From positions 930,001-994,000 of the forward strand of contig JABFRS010000001.1 of the NCBI GenBank assembly GCA_013141055.1: 64,000 bases of DNA. The letters run 5' to 3'. A model generated the notes under the pieces. That model searched no databases, was not told the DNA's origin, and saw only the letters and a list, made by a program, of their open reading frames with translations. The position numbers and the translations under genes are program-made. Of the stretch, positions 25,941-35,439 are shown one piece after another (the stretch's first letter is position 1; every line of letters starts with the position of its first letter). The DNA is from Cyclobacteriaceae bacterium (GTDB lineage Bacteria > Bacteroidota > Bacteroidia > Cytophagales > Cyclobacteriaceae).

Positions 25941-27115
25941 GCTGCTTTTGCTACTTTACTGTCTTTGCCTTCTTTACCTTCAACACTTACAGCATCTTGT
26001 CCCCAGTTCTCTTCCTGTTCACCACGACTTACACTTAAAATAATTCCAACAGAAAGTCCTGTGAAAACCATTGCTGTTCCTCCCATACTGACCAATGGCA
26101 ACGGCTGACCAGTAATCGGCCCGAGTCCTACTACAACACCCATGTTTACCATGGCCTGACACACCAGATCGAAGCTGAGTCCCGCCGAAAGTAATCCGCC
26201 GAAAGCGCGCTCCGAGTTATATGCGGCTTTCATTCCACGATGAAGAAGTATGAGGTAGAGACATAATACGACTACACCTCCAACCATACCGTATTCTTCA
26301 ATTACGATGGCGTAAACAAAATCTGAATATGGATGAGGAAGGATATTTCTTTGATCACTGTTACCTGGACCTTTACCAAACACACCACCCGTCGCTACTG
26401 CGATACGTCCATGCTTTGCCTGGAAAGGAAGTTCTTTACCTTCTACAAAATTTATAATTCTGTTCTTGGCAGTTTGAGCACGGACCCCGAGCATTAAGGC
26501 CGCGGATCCAGCTAATATTCCGACCAGTACAAGCATCGCCAGATACTTGACAGAGACCCGGCCGATGAACATGACCAGCATACAGGTTGCAAAAAGAAGG
26601 ACAGCGGTTGAAACGTTTGTTAAAGCAATCAGTCCGCAAATCACACCACACCATATCAACATAGGTATCAGTGCTTCCTTGATATCATCGATGTTCTGCT
26701 GCTTTTTTGAAAGCATGCTGGCAAGATTGATGATGAGGGCAAGACTTGCAAAATCTGACGGCTGAAACGATCCAACAAGAGGAAGGGTGATCCATCGTGG
26801 TGAGTCGTTGATCACGGTTCCAAACTTGAATGTGTAAAGCAGCAATGGAACGCTTATCCAAAGTGCAAGGCGTGAGATTTTCGAATAATATCTATAATCA
26901 ATCTTATGGGCTATCCAGATGGCTGCAAGACCTAGAAACACGGTGAACGTATGCTTGATCAGCAACATTTCAGGACTTGCAGATCGCTTATATGCAAGTG
27001 TTCCAATAGAGCTATACACTACCAGAATACTTACCATCGACAATGCCAGCACGGCAGCCCATATCACCGGATCACCTTGCAGATTTTTGTCAGACCACTC
27101 TTTAATTTTCTTCAT
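25937..27115 (-). CDS. ftsW: Lipid II polymerase FtsW (SEDS family)
   Basis: This 392-residue SEDS protein has about ten membrane helices. Family motifs are visible: PSDFASLALIINLASMLSKK, GKGPGNSDQRNILPHPYSDF, FVYAIVIEEYGMVGG and GLGPITGQPLPLVSMGGTAM, with ILSVSRGEQEEN at the end. SEDS proteins polymerise lipid II into glycan strands together with a class B penicillin-binding protein, here most likely the FtsI at 31189-33279. It is named FtsW rather than RodA because of its place in the dcw cluster. Confidence 0.94.
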   Translation of the reverse strand: MKKIKEWSDKNLQGDPVIWAAVLALSMVSILVVYSSIGTLAYKRSASPEMLLIKHTFTVFLGLAAIWIAHKIDYRYYSKISRLALWISVPLLLYTFKFGTVINDSPRWITLPLVGSFQPSDFASLALIINLASMLSKKQQNIDDIKEALIPMLIWCGVICGLIALTNVSTAVLLFATCMLVMFIGRVSVKYLAMLVLVGILAGSAALMLGVRAQTAKNRIINFVEGKELPFQAKHGRIAVATGGVFGKGPGNSDQRNILPHPYSDFVYAIVIEEYGMVGGVVVLCLYLILLHRGMKAAYNSERAFGGLLSAGLSFDLVCQAMVNMGVVVGLGPITGQPLPLVSMGGTAMVFTGLSVGIILSVSRGEQEENWGQDAVSVEGKEGKDSKVAKAA

Positions 27116-27132
27116 CGCCTCGTACTTTAAGA

Positions 27133-28497
27133 CTATGCTTTTACTTTTTCAACTTCCGCCTTCAACTTCAATACTTCAGCTCTGAACTGATCGCCGCGAT
27201 CTTCGTAGTTGTTAAACAAATCGAAGCTCGCGCACGCCGGAGAGAGCAACACCACATCACCTTTTTCTGCTGATTGCAATGCTAGGTGTACCAATTCACT
27301 TACGCTCTGTGTTTCCAGTATTTTTGGAACCACCTTACCAAAGAATTTTTTCAATTTCTCGTTATCCTTACCAAGACAGATAAGGGTCTTTACTTTCTTT
27401 TCAACTTCTGCCTTGATGATATTGTAATCATTACCCTTGTCGATTCCACCAGCGATCCAAACCAGAGGCTGCTGATAGCTTCCTAAAGCGTAGATCACTG
27501 AATCGACGTTGGTAGCCTTTGAATCATTGACAAATTCTACTCCGTTGATGGTTGCAACAGTTTCAAGTCTGTGAGGTGCGTTCTTGAATGTCTTCAATCC
27601 TTCACGGATCTTGGTATCAGGAACCTTTGCCAGGTGGGCTGCACAAACTGCTGCCATCGTGTTGACAAGGTTATGAGTTCCTTTCAAAGTGGTATCTGCC
27701 TGAGCAATCTTGAATGATTTCTTCCCAAACTGAAAGATCATTTTCTTACCGTCGTAATGAGCAGAAGTAATTGCCTCGTGATCCAGTGATATTTCAACCC
27801 TGTATGCTTCGGTGGAGCGTTGTTTCGCTTCTACTCCGGCAACCGTATCATCAACGAAATACACGAAGTAATCTTTTGATGTCATATTCTTGACAAGTCT
27901 GAACTTGCTGTTGACATAATTGATCATCTTCTTGTCGTAGCGATCGAGGTGATCCGGCGTGATATTTAGAAGAATACCAATGTGTGGTCTGAATGTTTGA
28001 ATGCCGTCAAGCTGGTAGCTGCTTACTTCTACTACATACCAGTCAAACTCTTCTGTCGCTATTTTGCGAGCAAGGCTCTCTCCTACATTTCCAGCCAATG
28101 CAACTTTCTTATCTGCATTCTTCAGGAGATGATAGATCATCAGCGTCGTAGTGGTCTTGCCATTGGTTCCAGTGATCGCTATCACTTTTCCCTTGAGATA
28201 GCGAAATGCAAATTCAAGCTCATCGATGATGGCTATCTTCTTTGATTTCACTTTCTTAACAATTTCAGTTTTTTCAGGAATGCCAGGGCTTTTAATTACC
28301 AGATTGGCATTCAGAATTTTCTCTTCACTGTGCTTTCCTTCTTCAAATTCAATTCCTGCCTGAACGAGTTCGTTCCGGTATTTATCTTTTAACTGGCCCT
28401 GATCAGAGACGAACACGTCGAAGCCCTTGGCTTTCGCCAACAACGCTGCACCCGTGCCACTTTCGCCTCCTCCCAGTATGACTACTCTTTCTGCCAT
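27133..28497 (-). CDS. murD: UDP-N-acetylmuramoyl-L-alanine--D-glutamate ligase
   Basis: This 454-residue Mur ligase has VVILGGGESGTGAALLAKAK at the N-terminus, the ATP loop [19 protein letters not shown], the conserved NITPDHLDRYDK and the C-terminal FVNDSKATNVDSVIYALGSY and LLSPACASFDLFNNYEDRGD motifs. The ACASFD-type ending is characteristic of MurD. It adds D-glutamate to UDP-MurNAc-L-Ala. It lies 11 bases after mraY and 17 bases before ftsW. Confidence 0.97.
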   Translation of the reverse strand: MAERVVILGGGESGTGAALLAKAKGFDVFVSDQGQLKDKYRNELVQAGIEFEEGKHSEEKILNANLVIKSPGIPEKTEIVKKVKSKKIAIIDELEFAFRYLKGKVIAITGTNGKTTTTLMIYHLLKNADKKVALAGNVGESLARKIATEEFDWYVVEVSSYQLDGIQTFRPHIGILLNITPDHLDRYDKKMINYVNSKFRLVKNMTSKDYFVYFVDDTVAGVEAKQRSTEAYRVEISLDHEAITSAHYDGKKMIFQFGKKSFKIAQADTTLKGTHNLVNTMAAVCAAHLAKVPDTKIREGLKTFKNAPHRLETVATINGVEFVNDSKATNVDSVIYALGSYQQPLVWIAGGIDKGNDYNIIKAEVEKKVKTLICLGKDNEKLKKFFGKVVPKILETQSVSELVHLALQSAEKGDVVLLSPACASFDLFNNYEDRGDQFRAEVLKLKAEVEKVKA

Positions 28498-28508
28498 ATA
28501 CTTTTAGA

Positions 28509-29726
28509 TCATCTAAGTTTCAATGTTGCCAAACAGAAAATCGCCAGCAATATTCCTACGATCCAGAATCGTGTTACAATCTTGGATTCGTGAATATTCT
28601 TCTTCTGATAATGATGGTGGATTGGAGACATCAGGAAGATCCTTCTGCCTTCGCCGTATTTCTTCTTCGTGTATCTGAAATAAGATACTTGTAAGATCAC
28701 GGAAAGATTTTCTACCAAAAAAATTCCGCAAAGGATTGGAATCATAAGTTCTTTGCGAACCGCCAGCGCTACAACCGCAATAATTCCTCCTAATGTAAGA
28801 CTGCCGGTGTCTCCCATGAATACCTGTGCGGGATAAGCATTATACCAGAGAAAGCCGAGACACGCGCCAACAAAGGCGGTGCAAAAAATCACCAGCTCTC
28901 CAAGGTTTGGAATGTACATGATGTTCAAATAGGAACTAAAGTCAACGCGGCCTGACAGGTAGGCAAAAATTGCCAGTGTTAGGCCTATGATAGCGGAAGT
29001 ACCTGCGGCAAGTCCGTCGATTCCATCCGTCATATTTGCTCCGTTGGAAACTGCGGTAATAATCACAACCACCACTAAGACATACATGATCCATGTGTAA
29101 TTCTGATCCAGCCATGGTGTAATGCTGTGGTAATCAAATTCATTGTTCTTTAAAAATGGAACTGTGGTTTTAGTGGACTTTACTTCCTTGGACTTGAAAT
29201 CACCATCAGAGGACAGAATGATGCCGGAAGCCGGAGCTACTGGCTTCTCGCGAATCACAACGCTGTCATTAAAATAAAGCGTCAATCCCACGATCAATCC
29301 GATGATCACCTGACCTACGATCTTAAATCTTCCCGCAAGGCCTTCCTTGTTTTTCTTAAATACTTTTATGTAGTCATCGAGAAACCCTATCAATCCCAGT
29401 CCAATCGTTGCTGTAATTAATAGGACGATGTAAACGTTATCCAACTTTGCCAATAAAAGAGTAGGAATAAGAATGGCCGCAATGATAATAATACCACCCA
29501 TGGTTGGAGTTCCTTTCTTTTGGATCTGACCTTCCAGTCCCAGATCACGGATGCTTTCACCAACCTGCTTCTTTCTTAAAAAATCAATCAGTTTTTTACC
29601 AAAGGTGATGGTGATCAATAACGACAATACCGCAGCAGCACCAGCACGGAATGAGATGTATTGAAACACTCCCGCCCCCGGTAGATTAAAATGCTTGTCG
29701 ATATAGTCAAATAAATAGTACAGCAT
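28509..29726 (-). CDS. mraY: Phospho-N-acetylmuramoyl-pentapeptide-transferase
   Basis: This 405-residue polytopic enzyme has [20 protein letters not shown], the catalytic-loop [32 protein letters not shown] and [14 protein letters not shown]. It is about 45 residues longer than the proteobacterial enzyme because of a periplasmic insertion near residues 150-200 ([20 protein letters not shown] and following), a feature seen in Bacteroidota MraY. It transfers phospho-MurNAc-pentapeptide to undecaprenyl phosphate, giving lipid I. Its start overlaps the murE stop by one base. Confidence 0.97.
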   Translation of the reverse strand: MLYYLFDYIDKHFNLPGAGVFQYISFRAGAAAVLSLLITITFGKKLIDFLRKKQVGESIRDLGLEGQIQKKGTPTMGGIIIIAAILIPTLLLAKLDNVYIVLLITATIGLGLIGFLDDYIKVFKKNKEGLAGRFKIVGQVIIGLIVGLTLYFNDSVVIREKPVAPASGIILSSDGDFKSKEVKSTKTTVPFLKNNEFDYHSITPWLDQNYTWIMYVLVVVVIITAVSNGANMTDGIDGLAAGTSAIIGLTLAIFAYLSGRVDFSSYLNIMYIPNLGELVIFCTAFVGACLGFLWYNAYPAQVFMGDTGSLTLGGIIAVVALAVRKELMIPILCGIFLVENLSVILQVSYFRYTKKKYGEGRRIFLMSPIHHHYQKKNIHESKIVTRFWIVGILLAIFCLATLKLR

Positions 29727-31189
29727 CAGTTGGCAAACATTTTTAACATCCTGCTAACAACTTCCCTGTCATCAAATGGATTCTTAACTCCTTTTATTTC
29801 CTGATAAGTTTCATGACCCTTGCCGGCGATCAAAATGATATCCTTTTCTTTCGCAAGCATGCATGCTGTTTTGATGGCTTCTTCACGATCCACCATCACC
29901 AGCGTCTTCTTTGCTTCCGTCGGCCCAACTCCTTTTTGCATTTCACGAATGATCTCCATGGGATCTTCATCGCGTGGATTATCCGAAGTAAAAATTACTT
30001 TGTCTGAATATTTGCAAGCAATTGCTGCCATCAACGGACGCTTGGTCTTATCACGATTCCCTCCACATCCCACAATCGCAATCACTTGCTCCTGACCGGA
30101 GCGGAAGTGTGATATTGTTTCCAAGACATTCTTCAATGCATCCGGTGTATGAGCATAATCAACGATTGCCGTGAATTTTGATCCAGGTTGTACAAGTTCA
30201 AATCGACCCACCGCTCCGGTCATTGATGAAAGCTTCAGGAGTACTTCCTCAGGATCTTTTTCCAGCAGGACAGCCGCACCATAAACCGCTAAAAGATTAT
30301 AAGCATTAAAATCCCCAATCAATTTGAACCAAACATTGCGGTTATCGATCTCGAGCTCCAGGCCTTCAATAGAATTGGTAATAATTTTTCCCTTGAAGTC
30401 CGCCAGCTTTTGCAAACTGTAGGTGTTCTTTCGGGCTTTGCAATTCTGAAGCATGACCATACCACGTTTGTCGTCGATGTTCACGAGTGCAAACGCATCA
30501 GAAGTCAATCCATCAAACAAGCCTTTTTTGGCGCGGATGTAACTTTCAAAAGTCCGGTGATAATCCAGGTGATCATGAGTAATATTGGTAAACAACGCAC
30601 CTGTGAAGTAAAGCCCCTGAACTCTTCCCTGATCAACGGCGTGAGAACTTACTTCCATAAAGCAATGGGTACAGCCAGCAGCAAGCATTTCAACCAAAAG
30701 CTCATTGATCTGAATTGGATCAGGTGTAGTATGCGTCGCAACAACAACTTTGTCAATAAGACGATTCTCAACGGTTGACAACAATCCACATCTATATCCG
30801 AGTGACCCGAACAGTTTATATAAGAGAGTTGCTACCGTTGTCTTGCCATTTGTACCAGTAACACCTACCAGTTTTAATTTTTTGGAGGGATTGCCATAGA
30901 AGTTACTGCAAATGATTCCAAGAGATTGCGCACTGTTTTTTACAGTAACATAACTCACGCTTTCAAAAATGCTTTCCGGTAAAACTTCACAGACAATCGC
31001 GATAGCTCCGTCAGAAATTGCCTTCTCAATAAAGCTATGACCATCTGATTGGGTTCCTTTGCTGGCTACAAATACATAACCAGCCTTGACTTTTCTTGAG
31101 TCAAAGGCAACGCCCTTTATGTCAATATTCATATCACCTATTGTCGAGGTGATGCGAACGTTATATAATATGTCTCTCAGCTCGGCCAT
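29726..31189 (-). CDS. murE: UDP-N-acetylmuramoyl-L-alanyl-D-glutamate--2,6-diaminopimelate ligase
   Basis: This 487-residue Mur ligase has [64 protein letters not shown] and [15 protein letters not shown]. The DNPR motif marks enzymes that accept meso-diaminopimelate rather than lysine, so the third residue of the stem peptide is probably meso-DAP. The gene overlaps both neighbours, ftsI and mraY, by one base (TAATG-type junctions). Confidence 0.96.
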   Translation of the reverse strand: MAELRDILYNVRITSTIGDMNIDIKGVAFDSRKVKAGYVFVASKGTQSDGHSFIEKAISDGAIAIVCEVLPESIFESVSYVTVKNSAQSLGIICSNFYGNPSKKLKLVGVTGTNGKTTVATLLYKLFGSLGYRCGLLSTVENRLIDKVVVATHTTPDPIQINELLVEMLAAGCTHCFMEVSSHAVDQGRVQGLYFTGALFTNITHDHLDYHRTFESYIRAKKGLFDGLTSDAFALVNIDDKRGMVMLQNCKARKNTYSLQKLADFKGKIITNSIEGLELEIDNRNVWFKLIGDFNAYNLLAVYGAAVLLEKDPEEVLLKLSSMTGAVGRFELVQPGSKFTAIVDYAHTPDALKNVLETISHFRSGQEQVIAIVGCGGNRDKTKRPLMAAIACKYSDKVIFTSDNPRDEDPMEIIREMQKGVGPTEAKKTLVMVDREEAIKTACMLAKEKDIILIAGKGHETYQEIKGVKNPFDDREVVSRMLKMFAN

Positions 31190-33279
31190 TAGCTCAACCG
31201 TATATAAATTCTTGATCCTTTTGAAATCTTCATGCCGGGTGAAAGAGATTGCTCTGACACTCTGCCTTTTCCTTCATGTACCACACGAAGGCCAGTCTTT
31301 TCCAATAAATAAATTGCATCACGCAATGTCATTCCCTGCACATCCGGCACATGGTCTTTTATTACAGTGTTTTTCTTCCATGCTACTGAACTGCCTGTCT
31401 TCACAGCTTTGATCCATTCTTCGTCCGTATTGGAATGATTTGAAACACCGAGTTCATTGCAAAGCATAGTAAGTTCATCCTGCTTGCCTGCACGTATTGT
31501 AGGGAATACGCCTTCCGGCAAGGTCACTTTCTTTTCCATGGCAAGGTGCAACTGCAGATCGCGTGAATAGATATTGTCAGCGATCTCTTTGAAGACGGGA
31601 CCCGCTACATCATTTCCATACTGAAAAATTCCTTTTGGATTCTTGATCAGCACGATAGCTGAGTACTTGGGATCGTGAGCAGGAAAGTATCCAACAAATG
31701 AAGTGATGTATTTCTTTTCGTAGTGACCATCTTTTAAAATCTGCGCAGTACCTGTTTTGCCGGCAATGCGATAATATGAGTTCTTAAGATTTGTTGCAGT
31801 TCCATGATCCACAACACCTTCCAGCAAAAGGCGAAGCTGATTCAAGGTCTTATTGGAGCATATTTTTGAATTGAGTGTTTCTGTTTCAAATTCCTTCTTT
31901 ACTTCATCTGCCTGGCTGATAGATGTGACGAAAATAGGTTTGATCATTTTTCCATCATTAGCAACGGCATTGTATAATGTCAGAGTATGCAGAGGAGAAA
32001 CTTCAAAACCATAACCATAGGCCATCCATGGAAGTGTTATGCCACTCCAGTTCTTATCCTTTGGCCGGGTGATCTTTGGATAAGCTTCTCCAGAAATTTG
32101 CAATCCGAGCGGCTTGGAAAGTTTCAGCTCATCCACATACTCTATGAATTTCGCCGGCTTGGTTCCAAAGTGTTTGTCCAGCAACTTTGCCATTGCAATG
32201 TTGGAGGATTTTTCAAAAGCCGTTTTGATCGTTATTCTTCCATAACCACCTTCCTTATGGTCGCGAACAATATTCTTATAGAATTTATACTCTCCACTAC
32301 CGGTATTGATTGTATCAGTAAGATCGATGTTGGTATCTTCCAGCAAAGCCATCATGGTTACCAGCTTGAATGTTGATCCTGGCTCAAGTGAGCCACCTAC
32401 CGCGTGATTGAATTCCTCCTGATAGCCACCCTGACCGTTAGCGCTGAGATTTGATATTGCTTTTATATGTCCGGTCTTTACTTCCATTACTACTACGGTA
32501 CCCTGATCTGCATTGTGCGAAAGCATAGCTTTATACAAAGAGGTTTCGGCAACATCCTGCAGATTGATATCTATTGTAGTTTGAATATCCAACCCATCAA
32601 TCGCCTTAATATTATCGGCATCAAATACAGGTTTCCATGTGTCTCCTGCGATCTTCTGAAATAAAGCTTCCCCATCCTGACCACCAAGCGCATCCTCGAA
32701 GCTGTATTCAAGACCTGCACCTTTTCCATTTTCATTGACAAAACCTATGGTTCGACGACTCAGGTTAGTGAATGGCCTGTAGCGCACATCCATTTTTTCA
32801 AAGAGTACTCCTCCTCTCAATCGTCCTTCACGGAAGATTGGCCAGGAAGTCATTTCCTTTTTCGCCTGATAGTTGATCTGCTTGCGATTAACAACCACAT
32901 ATCGCTTTCCAGTCTCGCGAGCATCACGGAACATTCTCTTATAATCTGTTTCCGAACGATCCTTGTAGTAGCGTGATAGGAAATAGCATAATGAATCGAT
33001 GTCTCTTTTAAAGATATCATCCTTAACAAGGGTTGGGTCCATCGCCACCTTATAGAAAGGCAATGAAGTAGCCAATAAGCTTCCGTTATCGGAATAGATA
33101 TTTCCACGCGTTGCCTTGATCTTCTTATAATCAAAGGAAATTTCGTTGCCGATCTTAGTCCACTTTTCTCCCTCAACGAATTGAATATGCCCCACTTTCG
33201 CTGCTACAGAGATAGCAAAGACGACCACCGCCAGGAAGGCAATGCGAACACGGATTAATATGGATTTCTTAATATTCAC
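31189..33279 (-). CDS. ftsI: Division-specific class B penicillin-binding protein (FtsI/PBP3) with PASTA domain
   Basis: This 696-residue transpeptidase has one N-terminal membrane helix (VRIAFLAVVVFAISVAAKVG), a pedestal domain, and the catalytic motifs SxxK (EPGSTFKLVTM), SxN (EKSSNIAMAKLL) and KTG (IAGKTGTAQIL). The C-terminus carries one clear PASTA domain (VPDVQGMTLRDAIYLLEKTG to SRIYIRLS). It cross-links septal peptidoglycan and works with FtsW. A C-terminal PASTA domain on FtsI is usual in Bacteroidota. It overlaps ftsL by 11 bases and murE by one. Confidence 0.95.
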   Translation of the reverse strand: MNIKKSILIRVRIAFLAVVVFAISVAAKVGHIQFVEGEKWTKIGNEISFDYKKIKATRGNIYSDNGSLLATSLPFYKVAMDPTLVKDDIFKRDIDSLCYFLSRYYKDRSETDYKRMFRDARETGKRYVVVNRKQINYQAKKEMTSWPIFREGRLRGGVLFEKMDVRYRPFTNLSRRTIGFVNENGKGAGLEYSFEDALGGQDGEALFQKIAGDTWKPVFDADNIKAIDGLDIQTTIDINLQDVAETSLYKAMLSHNADQGTVVVMEVKTGHIKAISNLSANGQGGYQEEFNHAVGGSLEPGSTFKLVTMMALLEDTNIDLTDTINTGSGEYKFYKNIVRDHKEGGYGRITIKTAFEKSSNIAMAKLLDKHFGTKPAKFIEYVDELKLSKPLGLQISGEAYPKITRPKDKNWSGITLPWMAYGYGFEVSPLHTLTLYNAVANDGKMIKPIFVTSISQADEVKKEFETETLNSKICSNKTLNQLRLLLEGVVDHGTATNLKNSYYRIAGKTGTAQILKDGHYEKKYITSFVGYFPAHDPKYSAIVLIKNPKGIFQYGNDVAGPVFKEIADNIYSRDLQLHLAMEKKVTLPEGVFPTIRAGKQDELTMLCNELGVSNHSNTDEEWIKAVKTGSSVAWKKNTVIKDHVPDVQGMTLRDAIYLLEKTGLRVVHEGKGRVSEQSLSPGMKISKGSRIYIRLS

Positions 33280-33679
33280 CTTCTTCTACTTCTACTTTTG
33301 TTGGAGGATTAAGGCTTTCTCTTAAGCCAATCACCTTTACTTTTCTTGCTACTTCACTTTGTTTGCTGGCAAACATGAGGTCAGACTTCAACGTTGTGTA
33401 GTCCGCTCTCAGATCTTCTACTTCCGATTGTGCCGCATCAATTCTTCTTACAGTCTTTTCAGCATAATGTGTATTACCGATATAGAGTAATCCAATCACC
33501 ATGACGAACATAATTTTGGGCAGGTACTGAACGGGGAAGCCTTCTTCAAAATAAGTTTCAAGCTTCAATCGACGTTCAATACCTGAAAAAATCCCTGTAC
33601 CTGGAGTGCCCGGAGCAACAGGCTTGACACGCGCTTCATTTGTGCGTTCGGGTCCTCCTATTCTGAATTTGTTTTCCAT
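33269..33679 (-). CDS. FtsL-like divisome protein
   Basis: This 136-residue protein has a cytoplasmic N-terminal part, one membrane helix (YLPKIMFVMVIGLLYIGNTH) and a periplasmic coiled coil (AEKTVRRIDAAQSEVEDLRA and the following heptads). This topology and the position between rsmH and ftsI fit FtsL, which joins FtsB and FtsQ to activate FtsWI. Sequence conservation in this family is low, so the call rests on topology and gene order; I am confident of the role but left the symbol blank. Confidence 0.8.
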   Translation of the reverse strand: MENKFRIGGPERTNEARVKPVAPGTPGTGIFSGIERRLKLETYFEEGFPVQYLPKIMFVMVIGLLYIGNTHYAEKTVRRIDAAQSEVEDLRADYTTLKSDLMFASKQSEVARKVKVIGLRESLNPPTKVEVEEGEY

Positions 33680-33691
33680 CCGTGCAATCCG

Positions 33692-34606
33692 TTATATTTT
33701 TTCCGCTATTCTCAATTTTGCGCTCCGCGCTCTGTTATTCTCTGCTACTTCTTCTTCCGATGCCTCTATCGGCTTTCGTGTTATCGCCTGAAAAGGTTTA
33801 ATCGGGTTTCCATAAAAATCTTTCTCAAGCTCCCCGTACACTTTTCCGGTGTTGATATAATTCTTCACCATCCTGTCTTCCAAAGAGTGATAGCTCATCA
33901 CTACCATTCTGCCGCCTTTGTGAATCACATCACCGCATTGTTTTAAAAAACTGTCCAATGCTTCCATTTCCTGATTCACCTCTATTCGCAAAGCCTGAAA
34001 AACCTGCGCGTAGTATTTGAATTCTTTACCTCTCGGGGCCATCGACTTCAGCAACTGTATGAGATCTGCATTCGTTGCAAATTTTTTCATGCTTCGCTGC
34101 TGTTCGATAGCCTGGGCTAATGTTTTGGCGTTTTTTACTTCACCATACATTCCCAGGATCTTATGAAGCTGCTCTACCGGGTATTCATTAAGAAGTTTTG
34201 CTGCCGTGAGTGTGGATTTTTTATCCATCCTCATATCCATGGGTCCATCAAACCGGGTTGAGAATCCTCTTTCGGGAGAATCAATCTGGTGAGAAGAAAT
34301 TCCTAGGTCAGCTAATATTCCATCTACCTGGGTCACTTCATTCAACTTCAGATACTGTTTCAGGTATTTGAAGTTTGCCTGACAAAATGTGAAAGAACGA
34401 CTCTGAATATTTTCAGATTGCTTCCTGGCATCGTCATCCTGGTCGAATGCTATTAACCGACCACCTTTTAGTTGCTCAAGAATCTTTAAGCTATGCCCAC
34501 CACCACCGAATGTGACATCTACATAGATGCCTTCCGGATTGATTTGCAGTGCATCGATACATTCAGTGAGCATGACGGGCCTGTGATACGAAGAGGCCAT
34601 AGTCAA
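33692..34606 (-). CDS. rsmH: 16S rRNA (cytosine(1402)-N(4))-methyltransferase
   Basis: This 304-residue enzyme has YHRPVMLTECIDALQINPEG, the SAM-binding DVTFGGGGHSLKIL, GILADLGISSHQIDSPERGF and MSYHSLEDRMVKNYINTGK. These are the signatures of RsmH (MraW), which methylates C1402 of 16S rRNA. It starts directly after the mraZ stop, with no gap, in the order conserved across bacteria. Confidence 0.97.
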   Translation of the reverse strand: MTMASSYHRPVMLTECIDALQINPEGIYVDVTFGGGGHSLKILEQLKGGRLIAFDQDDDARKQSENIQSRSFTFCQANFKYLKQYLKLNEVTQVDGILADLGISSHQIDSPERGFSTRFDGPMDMRMDKKSTLTAAKLLNEYPVEQLHKILGMYGEVKNAKTLAQAIEQQRSMKKFATNADLIQLLKSMAPRGKEFKYYAQVFQALRIEVNQEMEALDSFLKQCGDVIHKGGRMVVMSYHSLEDRMVKNYINTGKVYGELEKDFYGNPIKPFQAITRKPIEASEEEVAENNRARSAKLRIAEKI

Positions 34607-35050
34607 TTACTCATTCAAATATTTCTCTGCCAGCTTTGACAACTCACCTGGGTCCTGGATCAAGTGCTTCTCATAGATTGTAGGATTCCAGATTTCAACC
34701 TTGTTCCCCGTGCCCACCAACATCGCATCTTTTTCAACCTGCGCGTAGGTTAGCATGTTCTTGGGTATCAGAAACCGGCCATTGCTGTCCAGCTCAACTG
34801 TTACTACCCCTGACAAAAAGTTCCGCTGAAGTTTGCGGTACTCTTCGTTGAACTCATTGAGACCTGAAATTTTTGAGAAGACCTTTTTAAACTCCACCAT
34901 CGGATACACGATGAGGCATGGCTCGAAGCCCCTGCGGATGACCAATTCCTGGCTTTCCCCTTCGGGAAGCTGGGATTTGATCCGCGCAGGCAGAACTAAT
35001 CTGCCCTTGGCATCAAGTTTACTCTCGTATTCGCTAGTGAAGAAAGTCAT
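34607..35050 (-). CDS. mraZ: Transcriptional regulator MraZ
   Basis: This 147-residue protein has two AbrB-like MraZ half-domains. The first has ESKLDAKGRLVLPARIKSQL and the second VELDSNGRFLIPKNMLTYA, each with the DxxxR-type core motif. MraZ forms ring-shaped oligomers and represses its own dcw operon by binding short direct repeats near the promoter; matching repeats are seen just upstream at 35101-35125. As first gene of the cluster its transcription sets the expression of all 13 genes, unless internal promoters exist. Confidence 0.95.
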   Translation of the reverse strand: MTFFTSEYESKLDAKGRLVLPARIKSQLPEGESQELVIRRGFEPCLIVYPMVEFKKVFSKISGLNEFNEEYRKLQRNFLSGVVTVELDSNGRFLIPKNMLTYAQVEKDAMLVGTGNKVEIWNPTIYEKHLIQDPGELSKLAEKYLNE

Positions 35051-35081
35051 AGACGTGTAGTGGTTGCCTTTTTCTCCTAAG

Positions 35082-35089
35082 CAAACTTA
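35082..35089 (-). promoter_or_regulatory. Putative Bacteroidota -7 promoter element for the dcw operon
   Basis: On the minus strand the sequence TAAGTTTG matches the Bacteroidota -7 consensus TAnnTTTG exactly. It lies 32 bases upstream of the mraZ start. No good TTG is found at the expected -33 distance; that position is occupied by the putative MraZ repeats. Confidence 0.4.
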
Positions 35090-35100
35090 TGTAATTTCCT

Positions 35101-35125
35101 ACCACTTTACACCACTTTGGCCCAC
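35101..35125 (-). promoter_or_regulatory. Putative MraZ operator: three 10-bp-spaced GTGG repeats
   Basis: On the minus strand three pentamers GTGGG, GTGGT, GTGGT recur with an exact 10-base period, two of them within AAAGTGG followed by three variable bases. MraZ operators known from Escherichia coli (TGGGN repeats with 5-base spacers) and mollicutes (AAAGTG[G/T] with 3-base spacers) share this layout. The repeats begin 51 bases upstream of the mraZ start and cover the -33 region of the putative promoter. Confidence 0.65.
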
Positions 35126-35128
35126 AAA

Positions 35129-35439
35129 TTCCTCTAAATATTTAAGATTCCAAATAAAAATGCCGTTTCGGCACCAAAAACAAAGGTCATAACAGGCCAA
35201 CGTCATTGGGATTGCTTAGAAAAACACGGCTTTTTAGAATGAATTAGACCACAAACAGGAGGAAATAGATAAAAATGGGCTCAAGTGGGAGTTGCGGATG
35301 ACTTCCAAAAGCAACCATTTCTCTCCTTATCCACTCTATTATTATATAGTGTCAAAATCAAAAACGTCCGGAAATCACTCAGGGAAGCTGAAACCTTTCC
35401 TGAATTAGGCAGTATTGCTCTTATTATCCATTCCTCATT
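35129..35439. other. Rest of the divergent spacer between mraZ and the permease gene
   Basis: About 310 bases without a gene. The stretch is A/T-rich; no clear promoter for the permease gene, hairpin or repeat was recognised. Confidence 0.4.
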
